A DNA stretch of 64,000 nt, from positions 744,001 to 808,000 of the forward strand of contig CASHTG010000019.1 of assembly GCA_949357655.1 (NCBI GenBank). The letters run 5' to 3'. The notes under the pieces are model-generated. The model did no database searches. It was not told the DNA's origin and worked only from the letters and a program-made list of their open reading frames with translations. Position numbers and translations under genes: made by a program. How positions within the stretch are numbered: position 1 is the first letter of the stretch; each line of letters opens with the position of its first letter. Shown piece after piece: positions 1 through 12,121 of the stretch. This DNA comes from Parascedosporium putredinis. Lineage: Eukaryota; Ascomycota; Sordariomycetes; Microascales; Microascaceae.

Positions 1-3000
1 TCCCTGATATCGCTAAAGGTCTTGAGCGGTACGTAGTTCTCGTCGACGGCAGACTCCTTCAGGCTGAGTTCGACCCGTCCGGTTACGGCATCTACTAGAA
101 TGACACGGCCTTTGACGAGCTGGTCAACCTGGAACTCATCCTTCCATTTCTTCAAGAACTTGTCTGATAGGTTGGCAATCTTGACGTACGCCGAGATGTG
201 GCCACCTAACAGGACGAAGAGGCCAACATCGGTGACGGACTTGACGAACCCGCGAATGATGTCACCATTAGAAATTTGGTCAACGCTTGTAATCTCACGA
301 TCCACAACTTCAGTATCCGAGTTGAGGAGGCGTGATGGTCGGGTAGAAAGACGGAGGCGCTTATTGGCTTTGTCGACCTCGACAACGGATACCTTGACAA
401 GGTCGTTCTTCTTGAAATTGAGGGGCTTGGCTTCAGAGTAGTCATCGGCAAGATCGGGAAGGTGAATGGGACCGGCCAGCTCGTTGTTTAATTGCACAAG
501 AACCTGCCGCTCGTTGACCTTGGTCACCCGTCCGGTCACGATTTCGTTTGCCTTGACGTCACTCCAAGACAGAGAGCAAGAAGCAGTGCGTCGGCTAGCG
601 GAGACGTCGACCCTTCCGGTCTCGGCATTCACCGATAGGACGCGGACCTTGAGGGCGGAGCCAATTGGATAATTACCGGGGATATCCTTGAGGACGGAAA
701 CGTCGTCCGAGATGTCGATGGCGTTGAGGCGGCTCCTGACAAAGGGCGATAGATTGACCCAGATGTGTCGCTCGCCGTTAGCGTTGACGAACGCAATATA
801 CTCGGCCCCAACCTCTACCTTGTCGATAGTAGTAGCCTCGAGAGGTTCGCTTTTGAGGGCAGTAGGTCTGGCTGTAAGTTCGAGGACCTTGTTGCTCGAT
901 CCGCGGTGAGAGATGGGAAGGAATCGATGGTTCCGCGCGTCGTGGGTACCCAGCACACGGACGTCAATGGTGTCGTTCTTGCTGAACGAGGCTAGAGGAG
1001 CCTTGGGGTCTTTGATTTCCGACCACTTGTCGTAAATCTCTGACATGTCAATTCTGCCGTGCTGGTTGCCGGCTACCTTGACGTTCAACTGCGTGTCGCG
1101 AACCGAAGTGATGACGGCTTTGGTTTTGGAACCAAAGTCGAGCTGGATATTGCTAGCCTCTTCATCTTCTGTAGTCGGAAGGGCGACTACGAGGCGGCCT
1201 TGGTCTGGAATAACGGAGACAATCTTGACGGTGATGGACTGCAGCCTAAACATGCCGAAATCTTCTTGTTCTTGCGCCTCGGGAGGGATGCGAGCCTTGG
1301 GAAGCAGGGCCCTAGTGCCACCGCCGAACTGGACGAGAACGCCGGCAGGAATGATGTCTCGAACGTAGCCGGCGAGAACATCACCAACCTTGGCGGTGCT
1401 CGCGTCTACCAAAAGTTTGCCGGATTTCTGCGCCTCGATGAGGCTAGGCTTCCGCGTTAACACGATGGCTCGACGGCGGTCGTGCTTGTCGACGACCATA
1501 AGGTCGGTTAGAGTTTGGCCGACGTGTATCCGCTTGAGCTCAGAGCGACATTTAGCGAGGGATCTGTCGGTCAAATGGGCCACTGCAAGGGTGGCTCGGA
1601 GGCCGCTGCCTTCGAGCTCTAGGATGACGTCTTCCGTCTTTTCCGTAACCTTGCCGGACACCACGTCGCCAACCTGTAGGCCCATGAGGGCAGTTTGTTT
1701 TTCGACTCCAAAGGATGAAGGATCCTTGCAGGAGACGATCAACTTGTTCAGCTCAGCGTCAACATCTATCACGTGAAGGCTAACAACCTGGCCGGCGCGG
1801 AAATGCTCCTCGGGGTTGCGGATGAAAGCCTCGCTCATCTCTGAGCGCGGCAAGAAGCCCCTAAGAGGGCCGTAGAACTGAATGGAGGCGCCATTGGGGA
1901 GGACCTTGGTGATTGTGCCCGGAACTTGCATTCCGATCGATACATCATCGAAGGACTTGATCACAGGCGCATCCGAGTTGACTAGAGTCTTCTTGAGAGT
2001 TAAGCGCATCTGTCGCTCAAGCAAATCAACGGAAAGAACGCGAGCCTTGACTTTCATGCCTTCCCTAAACTTCTTCTCGGGGTGCTGTAGCTGCACATCG
2101 GCGAGATGCCTTTCGGTGATGAAACCTGTCATACCATCGGACAACTTGACGATGAGGCCCTTGACGCCCTCGGGCCCTATAACGAGCGATTCGACAGTGC
2201 AGTTCACAACCTCTCCGATAGGGATGTCTTCGAGTCTGAGGTATTGTTTCTCGAGAACGCTCTGCTCAAAAGACAGCTGGAAGACGCCGTCCACTGGGTT
2301 GTAGCCAAGCACGCGTCCTTTGTGTTCGGTATCGAGCTTATAAGCACCAGTGTGCTCAAAGAGGGCATCGACCTTGCCATCCTTGACTCGCGAGATGTGG
2401 ACAAAGCCACGGTAACCCTCCAAGCCGATATCCACGAACAAGCCGATATCGTTCTCAACCTTCTTGACAACACATTTCTCGACAGTTGACGATATAGGCA
2501 TGGCGCCGAGAGGAGGTCTATCCTCCCCTTCGACGGAAATAGTCTTTTGACTGAGGCCGAGAATGTGAGGCAAGAGGGAGATACCAAGCTTCGGGTTCTT
2601 GGCCGTGGCAAAGTTGCAGATGACCCTGGCCTTGATCTTTGTACCGATCTTGCAAGCAGTATCGAGGTCGATCGTGTCTGTAGCAAGTCCCGAGTGCAGA
2701 AGATCGGCTGTGACATCGAGGTGACCGAGGACCTTGCCAACCACCCTCCCCATGTAGTGTCGACAACAAGTGCCTCAACGACGGTACCGGGAAGGAAGGT
2801 GTTGATCGTTGTGGCATCGTACGGAAGAGCCTTGAGCGATCCCAACTTCTCAGCCAAGGTGGTTAGTTGGATTACGCGCTTATTAGGGCTCTTGCCGGTG
2901 ACTAGGCACAAGAAAGCGTTGCCCGGCTGTAGACGTCGCTCATCAATGGCAGGGTCAATCTCCTTCTTTGGTAGGAAGCCCCGGATGTCGGAGCCTTCTA

Positions 3001-3950
3001 AGCCAATGTCCATGACGCAGCCATGATCCTCCACGCTAACGATGGAGGCCATGAGCGAGGCACTCGTGACGATATCGTCGGTCGTGAGGCCGGGGTTCGT
3101 GTCAGAAGGGCGGAGGGAGAGGTCGATTCGTTTCTTGGCCTTGGTTTTCTTCTTGTCTACCTTTGACTCATCCATGGTGGACGTCACGCAAGCTCTGACG
3201 TACTGGCCAACGTGGAAAAGACTAGCTAGTTCGACTCCCTGGGCGGCCGCATCGTCTTCGTTCTCGTCGTCCGAACTGGCCTCGAGTTCCTGTAGGCGGG
3301 TGGTAAGGGAATCTGAAATGGCGGTGATGGGGACTGAGCCGGTGAGATTGTTGGGAAGCGCGACAACAAGGTCGAGCGCATTAATGCTGGTAACTTGGCC
3401 AAGAACAAGAGATCCCTTGACAAGTTTCTGCAGATTGGAGGTTCGTGTGAGTAAAGTGCCAGGCCCGGGGCAAAAGAGACAGCATGGAGGGCAAGCTGCT
3501 TACCTTGAAGCTTAAACTCTCAACCTTGACAGCATCCGGGTCCACCTTGTCTGCGGCAGACTTGGTTTCCTTTTCCTAGACGCCCTTTCCTTCCTAGCCT
3601 TGGCTTTTGGTTTAGAAGAGGCTTCGTTAAGCTCGTCGGCCTTGGCCTCGTCGAGTGCGTCTTGCTTCGCCTGCATCTGAATTTTCTTCTGCTCTAGAGG
3701 AGTAAGAACGCTCCCCCACCTCGCGGGAACATGGGCTCGTCATCCCTAAGGCTCGTCAAGACTGAAGATTTCAGAGGTTGAAGGGTCGATGGGGCCGAAG
3801 CCTTGGACGCGGGGGCTGGCGGCTTCGCTCCATTAGACTTGGGCGACTTTGTCGTCTTCTTTTCGGGAGTATCAAACTTTTTCGCTTGGCAGGATTCTCC
3901 TTGATGCCCTTGGGCGCACCTGGACCGTCCTTCCTCTTGACGGCGCTCAT
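1..3950 (-). CDS. RRP5: rRNA biogenesis protein Rrp5 (C-terminus beyond window)
   Basis: Large nucleolar S1-repeat RNA-binding protein, needed in yeast for early cleavages making both 18S and 5.8S rRNA. The visible ~1,300 residues carry a Lys-rich N-terminus (MSAVKRKDGPGAPKG), a FPRGGGSVLTPLEQKK block typical of Rrp5, then a long series of S1 motifs such as GMTGFITERHLAD and GPLRGFLPRSEMSE. The protein is about 1,730-1,800 aa in other fungi, so the C-terminal TPR/HAT part lies left of base 1. One 76-bp intron (3503-3428, GTAAGC..CTGCAG) is inferred in phase 0. The frame breaks by one missing base at 3878-3882 (T5), 3713-3717 (C5), 3571-3574 (T4) and near 2754; the protein continues sensibly across each. 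Start chosen as the first ATG before the conserved N-terminus. It shares a 499-bp divergent promoter with the gene at 4450. Confidence 0.93.
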
Positions 3951-4449
3951 TTTGGTGCAATGGGGGACTGAGAAGTACGATTGAATGGAGTCGGCGTGCA
4001 AGTGAATTCAGAAAAGAGCCAAAGCTCAAGAAATTTTTAAATTTTTTTCCCTATGTTCAATTGTTGCAGCAAAATGTCAAGTGGATCCCACCCCACCAAA
4101 AACCCCCGATAAGATAAGGACCTTAGCCGAGAATCAGCCATGGATCTTTAGCATTCTCGCTTTGGCCAATCACGCAGTTCATGACCCAACAAGAGTGTGG
4201 GTCAACCTGTCACGGACGTGGAGGGGTCCAGGCGGCCGAGGAAGAGAGGCACATGGAACATGGAAGCCAGTGAGAAGCCAGTGACGACACCACCACAACA
4301 GCCCAAGGCAACCGGAATAACACGGCGTACCCATCAACCCAGTTAGGCACTTCGTTCCCGCTTGTTATTCAACAAAAATCTTGCCTTCAATCCATGGAGA
4401 ATTTCCCACTTTCAAGCAGTCATTATTCGCCCACACTGATTTGCTCGAA
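3951..4449. promoter_or_regulatory. Divergent promoter between RRP5 and the YML020W-like gene
   Basis: 499 bp separate two start codons pointing away from each other. I see no conserved reading frame here and no clear TATA element, so it most likely holds both 5' leaders and a shared promoter. The assignment rests only on position. Confidence 0.5.
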
Positions 4450-7400
4450 ATGATGCCTCGGAAGCGGCCTAGGCCAAATCCGACGGACGCATCTGCAACC
4501 GCTTCTTCCTCTAGCCCCAGCTCCCAACCGAATGCGGATTCTCACGTAGCCTCACCCTCTGTGGCCCTCAACACAGCGCGGGACTCCGACATGCCTCCAC
4601 CTCCCCAAAGCAAAGTTCCGTGGGGAAAGACCCTCCATCTGCCGTTCCTAACCTCGATAAACAGGTTAGTCGCTCATTCAATCCCAAATCCTACTATGCG
4701 CTTACCCTAATCTTGCTCACTAGGTGCACAAAACCCGTAGTTGGTATGGATCATGGCCTCGAGTTCCCAAGTCTGCCCCTTCGACCCAGGTTGCCAAAGA
4801 AAACATCTTTGGAGGGACCATGAAACCCGAAAGTGCGCCAGATTTCTCGCGATTTGACCCAAGGCGCACACCTACAATCTCGCGATCCCCTTCCACTACC
4901 TCGCTCGCACCCTCGCAACGTACTATAGCAAAGTCTTCCCATGAGTCTGAGCTTGCTGGAGAAACCGCAACTGAAAATACCACTCCGAGTCGAAGTGACA
5001 CGAAGATGAGTGTCGATGAGGAGCCGAGCCGTTCGAGCGAGTCAACCATCGTCGCGGATGCGCCACCTGCTACAGACGACCTACCAGCCATAATGCCTAC
5101 CGTGAATAACGACGACTCGACACCCCAAAGGCCAACTACTTCTTCTGGGTGGTTGACATGGTTTGGCCGATCTCCAGCACCCCCTTCGCACCGCGAAACG
5201 CAAGAAACGGCAGATACCCTCCCTATGGACACCACGTTAACGGCGGATGATAAGGAAGGCATAACGGGGCCCGTACCAGATCCAACGGCTCCTTTAGCGA
5301 CAAGAGACTCTGTGATGCCAAAACCACTCGAGGCTGATACCCAAGAGACGGAGCAAGTAGATACCCAAATGCAGGTCGAGCCCGCGCCGTCCCAGACTGC
5401 CTCCACTGGTTATTGGTATGGGTTTTGGTCTTCGACCACAACTATATGGACTGGACCGGTGCCGGAGGTTCTTCCTGGGCAGACCGCGCCAGCTGAAGAT
5501 ACAACCCCCAAGTATCGGAAGATGTCCCCATGGTGGATGCGACGGCAGATGCGGCGCCCTCTGACACCAAGCCGGACGACGCCCCTCAAGCGCCCAAGCC
5601 GGAGCCTGTAAAGACTCCCTCGGAGGGCTCTACATGGGCATTCTGGTCTCGAGATAGCCGTTCGAAAGCCCGTGGATCCTCTAACCAGTCAACTGAGGTC
5701 CAGTCAACTGAGGCTGGAGAACTGGCCATCATAGGGGATGGCTCCGAGTCTCACCCCACCCCAGCCAAGAGTTCTGAAGTGAGCCAAGCTGAGGCACCGG
5801 ACAGGGTTAGCCCAAAACAACCACCGGCGCCCGTCACCCCACGAGCGAAAAACAAGAGAACCCGGCCACAGTCGATGGATATTGACGTTTCGGCTGCGAC
5901 TCCTCCAAGTCGGATGGGAAGCTCGCAAAATCCTCCAAGCAGGCTACCACAGTTGGTGAGCAGATTACCACTCCAGCGACGGCCACGCCCGCAAAGACAC
6001 CCGCTCAAATCAAGGAATCCTCCACGGCATCTTTGCCGCCTAATCTACTACTCCCAACCTTTCCAAGCACCTACAGCATGAAGGGGAACCCGTCCATCAT
6101 GCAACAAATTACCAATTTTCTCCTTCGAACGCGGCAAGCCCCGGCGAACCACGTTTACCGGGTCAAGGAGCCCCTAAAATCCGCAAGGCCATTTCCATAG
6201 GCGTTCATGGTCTGTTCCCCGCTGCATATCTGAAGCCTATTATCGGGCAACCGACAGGCACCTCGATACGTTTCGCCAATCTGGGAGCGGAGGCCATCCG
6301 ACGATGGGCAGATGCCAATGGACAATCCGACTGCGTCATTGAAAAGGTCGCGCTCGAGGGTGAAGGAAAGATTGCTGATCGGGTGAACAATTTGTGGACC
6401 CTTCTGCTGAACTGGATCGAGCAATTACGAGAAGCCGATCTTGTCATCGTCGCATGCCATTCCCAGGGCGTACCAGTAAGCATCATCTTACTCGCCAAAC
6501 TAATAGACCTGGGCATCATCCAAAACGCAAAGATTGGAGTCTGCGCAATGGGTGTGTATCCTACTCTTTCCCGCCTCAGTCCGAGAACCTTGTCCAGCAT
6601 TGCATACTAACTAGGAAACTAGCCGGAGTCACCCTTGGGCCGTTCCCCGACTACAAATCGAGCATGGGACTTCTGATGGGTGCGGCGGCCGAGTTGTGGG
6701 AGCTTGCCAACCCAGCTAGTGAGATTTCCCAACGGTACGAGGCTGCCTTGAAGGAAGTACTTGAGTACGGAGTGCGCATCACTTTCATCGGCAGTATCGA
6801 TGACCAACTCGTACCCATGGAGGTATGTGACACAGCACTGTGATTGTGTGGAAGAAAGATTTGCTAATTACGAGCGTTTAGTCTGCGGTCTGTTCCCCTG
6901 CGGACCACCCATACATCTACAGAGCTGTGTTTATCGATGGCCGCATCCACGCACCCGACTTGTACGTAGCACAAGCGCTCTCATCCCCATGAATCTCCCG
7001 GTTTCCCCACAACCGCTAACGCTTTATGACTCTCTAGCATCGCACATCTCGTCGGCTTCGCTCTGAAGCTTCGAAACCTAGGCGTTTCAGACCACGGCCT
7101 GATCCGCGAGCTCTCCATTCCGTTAGCTGGAAGCCTGTACGGTGGAGAAGGTCACTCAAGGCTTTACTTTGATGATCAAGTCTACGAGTATGTTCGAAGG
7201 GATGACCAAGCGTGTATGACCAATCTTGAGCTGACTTAATTTCTTCCTCTCCTCACCTAGCCTGGCCATATTCCACGCCCTCGAAACGACTGACGTGCCG
7301 ACTAAGCTACCCTGTCGTATCCATCAACACAGCGCCCTTACCTCGCCCAACCCCTACCTTTTGCCTTGGGTTATGCGGGGCCTACTTGAAGAAGACTTTG

Positions 7401-7522
7401 TCAAGACAGAGCTCTCGGCCGAGACTGATCAGCTCCTGAAACAGTTTGACGACTGGAAGCCGACGACAAAAGCCCTCAAGGACGTCAAGTATAGACTTGA
7501 GGCGGTCCGGTCTAAACTATAA
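4450..7522 (+). CDS. YML020W-like alpha/beta-hydrolase-fold protein
   Basis: Conserved fungal protein resembling yeast YML020W, whose role is unknown. The N-terminal ~500 residues are low-complexity and acidic, with Trp-rich islets (SWYGSWPR, GYWYGFW, STWAFWSRD). The C-terminal half has GVHGLFPAAYLKP followed by VIVACHSQGVPVS, a nucleophile-elbow-like motif (C-H-S-Q-G, with Cys in place of the first Gly), then IGSIDDQLVPME, which fits the acid-residue region of serine esterases. Inferred exons: 4450-4664, 4724-6551, 6623-6822, 6882-6961, 7038-7187, 7261-7522; all five introns are GT..AG and agree in phase. Single-base losses break the frame at 4622-4625 (G4), 5505-5509 (C5), about 5905-5935 and 6176-6179 (A4). 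Start is the first of two adjacent ATGs. Hydrolase activity is inferred from the fold only; no substrate can be named. Confidence 0.75.
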
Positions 7523-8453
7523 AGGTAGCAAGGAAGAGGTATCAGAAAATCCTCTACGATCACAGACATTCCTCCTCCCTTTTTCTATCTACCTCCCTTG
7601 CACTATTATTCGACTCTTTTCGTTTCACCCTTGTCTTTTTGTTCTTGGTTTTTTTTTTCTTGGTTTTTTTTTTCTTCGGTCACTTTGGGGAGTTTCTGCT
7701 GGCGGTTAGAATATCGGCAATATCGGCAATGTATACGGAATCTCGCGTTGGGGTTACATTCTTTTCTTTTTTTTTTTTTTTGTTTTCGGCTCTCCCATGT
7801 GTGAGCGCCAAAGAGTGGCGTTCTATCTACCTTGTTTTCGGCTGCGTCCATAGATCTGGCTTGCGATGGGGTCTTCCGATCCAAACATCCCGAACCATCT
7901 TTCTAGAAGCTGAGCTAGACATCAGTTCCTTTTTTAAACACCATCTTGGGACCATTACTAAATAGTTAAAGAGGTTTCTTGGGACGCTGTGTGCGCATTC
8001 TGAAATAGAGTGATATCAATAACAGTCACAGGTATCTAGATCTAACCTAGTCCCTCCCTATGCATTGGCCTCTTTTTCCTGCCTCGCTTATCATCTGATG
8101 CATCTATTTCTCTCATCCAAACCGCTCATTCCAACGAGACATTACACAAAAGAAAAGACAAGAAGAAAAAGAAGAGTCTTTCCCAGAACCGTTAAAAACT
8201 TATTATACAAAGGGACGCGCGTGTCCCACTTGTGGTGGACAGTCGCCCGTTCCCACCGTCGTCCGAGCTTATATGTAGTACACTGTACGCCAAAGATGGA
8301 TATGTACGCTCTGTCGGCGTCTATATGCCCCACACATCTATCGTCGGGGAGATGAAATACACACGGCACCATATCCCGCTAATTTACTCTTTGTCTTCTT
8401 TTTCTTTTTCTGTTTTTCCTTCTATCCAAAGTAGAAGGCTCCGAGGGGTTGTC
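7523..8453. other. Tail-to-tail intergenic region with T-rich 3' UTRs
   Basis: 931 bp between two convergent stop codons. It contains long T runs, including two copies of TTCTTGG followed by a 9-10 T run at about 7641-7675 and a 17-T run near 7768. No conserved frame is visible. It probably holds both 3' UTRs and polyadenylation signals. Confidence 0.55.
7641..7678. repeat. Imperfect TTCTTGG-T(n) tandem repeat
   Basis: Two near-identical units of TTCTTGG plus a run of about ten T, followed by a third partial unit ending TTCTTCGG. It lies in the 3' UTR of the YML020W-like gene. It looks like slippage within a T-rich 3' UTR. Confidence 0.6.
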
Positions 8454-10263
8454 TCACCTTCTTCCGAGTCCCCAACCGTGGATGATGTCTTGGATATGCT
8501 TCCAGCTAGCTAAGCCGACGGGCTGCGCCTCCTGAAGCACGACGGTAGGCGCGCCGGAGCCGCCGTTTTCGACAAGGCCACCAAAGACCTTGCGCGCAAC
8601 CTTGCGCAGGTCCTGAACGGTCAAGGCCTCGATGCGCTCGCACATCTCGGCGACGGGGATCTTGCGGCCGTGGATCTGGACTTGCCTGCCCAAGTCCTCG
8701 AGCTCAACCATGCGGCTCTCGAGGTTCATGAGGAGGCTGGAGCGCAGCTGGTGTTTGGCGCGAGCGACTTCGACGTCGTTGAGCGCCGAGAAGCCCGAGT
8801 CGAGGGTGAGTGAGCGAAGCTCGCGGCACATGACGTCGAGCATGGAGGCGGTGCGGCCGGGGATGCACGAGGCGGATATGCCAAAGAGGCCAGAATCGGT
8901 ATACGTGTGGTTGAAGGCGATGCACGACTCGACCCAGGCGTGCTGGTTAAGGACATTCGTGTAAAGGCGCGAGTACATGCCCTTGCCAGGCCCACCAGCA
9001 GAAAAGGACCCGCCGCCGCCGAGGAGGAATTGAAGGGTGGCCAAGGCGTAGATCTCATCGGACACAATCGGGAGACCTTCGAACGCGAGGTGGATGTGGG
9101 AAAAGTTGGGGAGGGCGGGGTTGGGCGAAGGAGGGGCGGGGGGAGGGCGAGGAAGCCGCCAGTGTACTGAGCGGCACGGAAGATGTCTTGGGAGGGGGTG
9201 GTGTTGAGGAGCGAGGCCTTTGTGGGAGCGGAGGTGGAGAGGGTCTTGAAGAAAGGGACCTTGGAGAGGAGACTGGACGGCGACTTGAGAGACGCCATGG
9301 TGGCTCCAGATACTTGAGAGGAGCCGGACGAGGACCAAGAAGAGGAAGAGGAGGAGCTGTCCTGGGAGCCCAGGGATGTCTCAGATCCCGTCCGGGATAG
9401 CACGGGATCTTGCGCCGTAGACTTCATGTCCCCGAAGAAACGCTCCGCGAGCTTAACCGCCTCGGTATGCTCTACTCCCGCAAACGCGACCACCATCCTC
9501 TCCGGCCTATAAAACAGTTCCCTATACTTTTGTACCGTCGCGACGTCGATCTGATCGAGCCTCTCCTTGGGGCACAGCAGGGGGTTACCCAGCGTATTAT
9601 CTTTGAAAGCCGCCGTGTGCACGAGCTCGGGGAGTATCATCTCGGGCTTGGCCCAAATCTCGTGCAGCTCGTAGGCAGCCGTGTCGAGTTGGGCGTCCAC
9701 CTCGTCCTTGGTGATGATGGGGTCGCGAATGGTCTCGGCGAGGACGGCGAGGGCGGAGGGAACGGCGGAGTTGAAGGTCGCGGCCTGGTACATCATGGCC
9801 TCGCGGCTCGATGCGCACTGAATGTTTCCGCCGAGCATCTCGATTTGGTTCAGGACTTCGTCGGCGCTGTGCTTCGATGTCGACTTGAAGGCGAGTCGGT
9901 CCATGATGTGGCTCACGCCCCGGAGGGACTCGTCCTCGAATCTCGACCCGGCATCTATGTAGATACCCACGCCCGCAAAGGAGCCCGGGAGGGCTTCGGA
10001 GGCTACCCGGAGGCCATTCGGAAGTCTGGTAATGGCGTCAAGTTCGGTCGGTTCCTGGCATCGTGGGGAGGGAAAAGTTAGTATCTCGAGCGGTTGTAGG
10101 GAATCGCGGGAGGAATGCAGGATCGGCATACCCTTTCGCCGCCAACAATAGTAGCAAGAGACCTCGTCGCAGCCACGGTCCGGACCGCAGACGTCTGCGC
10201 AGTTCTCGTCAGGGAACTCGCGGCCGCGCGCCTCGGCACGCGGGAAACTAGTGATCGCAACAT
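8454..10263 (-). CDS. Mitochondrial processing peptidase alpha subunit
   Basis: Non-catalytic, substrate-recognising subunit of the matrix peptidase that removes presequences (yeast Mas2). The first exon encodes an Arg/Ser/Ala-rich presequence (MLRSLVSRVPRRAAA). The second begins EPTELDAITRLPNGLRVASE, the conserved M16 start. The alpha type is shown by HIMDRLAFKST in place of a catalytic HxxEH, and by the glycine-rich loop GGGGSFSAGGPGKGMYSR. A serine-rich insert (residues about 265-300) lies between the two halves, as in other filamentous fungi. Exons 10263-10132 and 10054-8454 flank a 77-bp phase-0 intron; a single-base loss in a C6/G6 run at 9138-9143 breaks the frame. Restored length is about 577 aa, normal for the family. 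It acts in the mitochondrial matrix with the beta subunit, which is not in this window. Confidence 0.95.
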
Positions 10264-12121
10264 GGCGGAAAGGGGCACGCGTTGAAGCCCTCCAAAGTCG
10301 ATTTCTAATTTCTTGCCACCCACAAAACGAATGGCTAGTCTGTATACTGTTTCTGGGCCGTTCGAGAGGATGGCGTCAAGGGAGAATGGGTTCCTGGTGA
10401 TGATTCGACCCGTACAAGAATGGTTCAGAGGGGAAAAAATTACTCTTACTATAGTACAGTACGAAGCTCGGAAATCAAAATCGCGGGCGAGACCGATAAG
10501 ATAACGGGAGTTTCGGGAAATCTTTGTCATCAATTGAACCACTCCCGGTATCAACTTCGGCTTTCGCCGCTAATGATAATAAGAAGATGTACGACCGAGA
10601 ACGTCAGAGCTTTCAACTCGATTCTCACACTCTTATCGTTTCTAGCCAGAATGGCGACGTTATATTATCAGCTCAGCTAGCCCAGCCGTAGGAAGTGCGT
10701 GGTAATCATCTCAGCACCTAAATCCGTAAATCCCGTCATGAAGTTGAAAATTGCAGGTCGCTCGCTATATCGATCTTCTGGGATCAAAGTAGCACAACCC
10801 CCAAGAAAAAAACAAGCAGCTCCCTTGCGTCTTTGCTTGAGGCGTGCTGGGCAAAAGTCGGCAGTGGCATTTTTGCACATTGTGCCAAGACTCTAATTCT
10901 GTCAAGTGATTCATTGTTATGTTCTTGCCACTCGCCACCACTACCGATTTTCTTATCCAGCCGATATATGCAAAGAGCAGCAGAACAAGATACTGGGTTA
11001 CGGAAGGCGCCAGTCACGGACGGTGAACTTTGCGCCACGGCTTTTGCGAGGAATTCGGGCCCAGGCTTAATCCTTCACCTCAAATTATTGGTACTGCCTC
11101 GGGAACTGTGAAAGTTGGGCGAAGGGGATGTTGAAGGGCCACTGTATCTAGTATTACAGTAACCCCTACAGCTTAAGGCTAAAGACGAAATCAATCCTCT
11201 GCTCCTGCTACAGGCCAGAAATATGTTCCCTTCACCTTGGTGCCATAAAATCGTGCTGTATGCCATGGCACGGCACAGCTTCCATAGGTCACCATGGAGA
11301 AGACGCCTGAAGATGAAACAAGAAATGTAAACTAAAGTTTAGAACCACAGACGCCTATGATGCGTAAAGATGAGTGTAACTTGAAGAACAAGAGCAAGGA
11401 GAATCCGCCGTCGAGTAGAGAAGTCAAACCCCAACAGATGAACCCCTTCAACAGAAACATGTAGCAAAAGTTGGTCGCGCGAAGTGAGGTGGCGGAGAAG
11501 GCACAAGAGCGTTCCCAGCATATCCCAAGAAGCGCAAGAACATGACCGGGAGACCCTCGGAAAATCCGAGGGAGACCATCACGAGGAGGTGTGTCCTCCA
11601 CGTGAGCTCCCGAGAATGCAGAACACGCAGTCCCCAATCCCAAACTCCATGTACCGAACTCCATATATGTATGTATGTGAGCGCCGTTGAGTCCACTTCT
11701 AGCTGTCTCTTCTGCTCCCCATGGGGTATTTAGGAAAGTAAAAAACAAGGGGTAACAACAAAAAATCAGATGACCGTGTTTGCGTTCCATCATAACGTTG
11801 ACTAGGATTGACGATCTCGCCTAACCTGGGGCCAAGGAGATTGCGAGGAAAAGGGAGGCCGTGAAAAAGGAACTCAACCCTGTAGCCAGACACGTCACCA
11901 TGAATGGCGAATCGTATCTTTTGCCGTCACGTCCTAAAGCAGCATTGCAAGGTTGACTAGAGGAATTCCTGCCGCGGCGAAGGCTTTGGTGGGATAGGGG
12001 CCCACTTCTTACACCATCGCAGGGCGCTTCGCCGCCGACTTGGAAATGATCAAGAGATGGTGTCCCACTCGCTATCCAGAGGACAGCTGGCGTGGCGACG
12101 GTTCGACAGGAGGCGTCCACG
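10264..12121. other. Intergenic: MPP-alpha promoter and DMA1 3' region
   Basis: 1.86 kb between the MPP-alpha start and the end of DMA1. Several open frames over 60 codons occur (for example minus-strand 11332-11793), but none resembles a known protein or shows splice-consistent structure. Presumed promoter, 5' leader and DMA1 3' UTR. Confidence 0.5.

Noticed and set aside
1..3950. RRP5 as a pseudogene because of four frame breaks
   Set aside because: Breaks are single missing bases, three of them at homopolymers, with full conservation on both sides, and the same pattern affects other essential genes.
4720..5406. 228-codon minus-strand frame
   Set aside because: Antisense of exon 2 of the YML020W-like gene, which is spliced and conserved on the plus strand.
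7641..7678. T-rich tandem units considered as telomere-like or transposon end
   Set aside because: Only two to three imperfect units inside a 3' UTR, without telomere hexamers or target-site duplication.
11332..11793. 153-codon minus-strand open frame between MPP-alpha and DMA1
   Set aside because: No recognisable motif and no sign of splicing or conservation; treated as intergenic.
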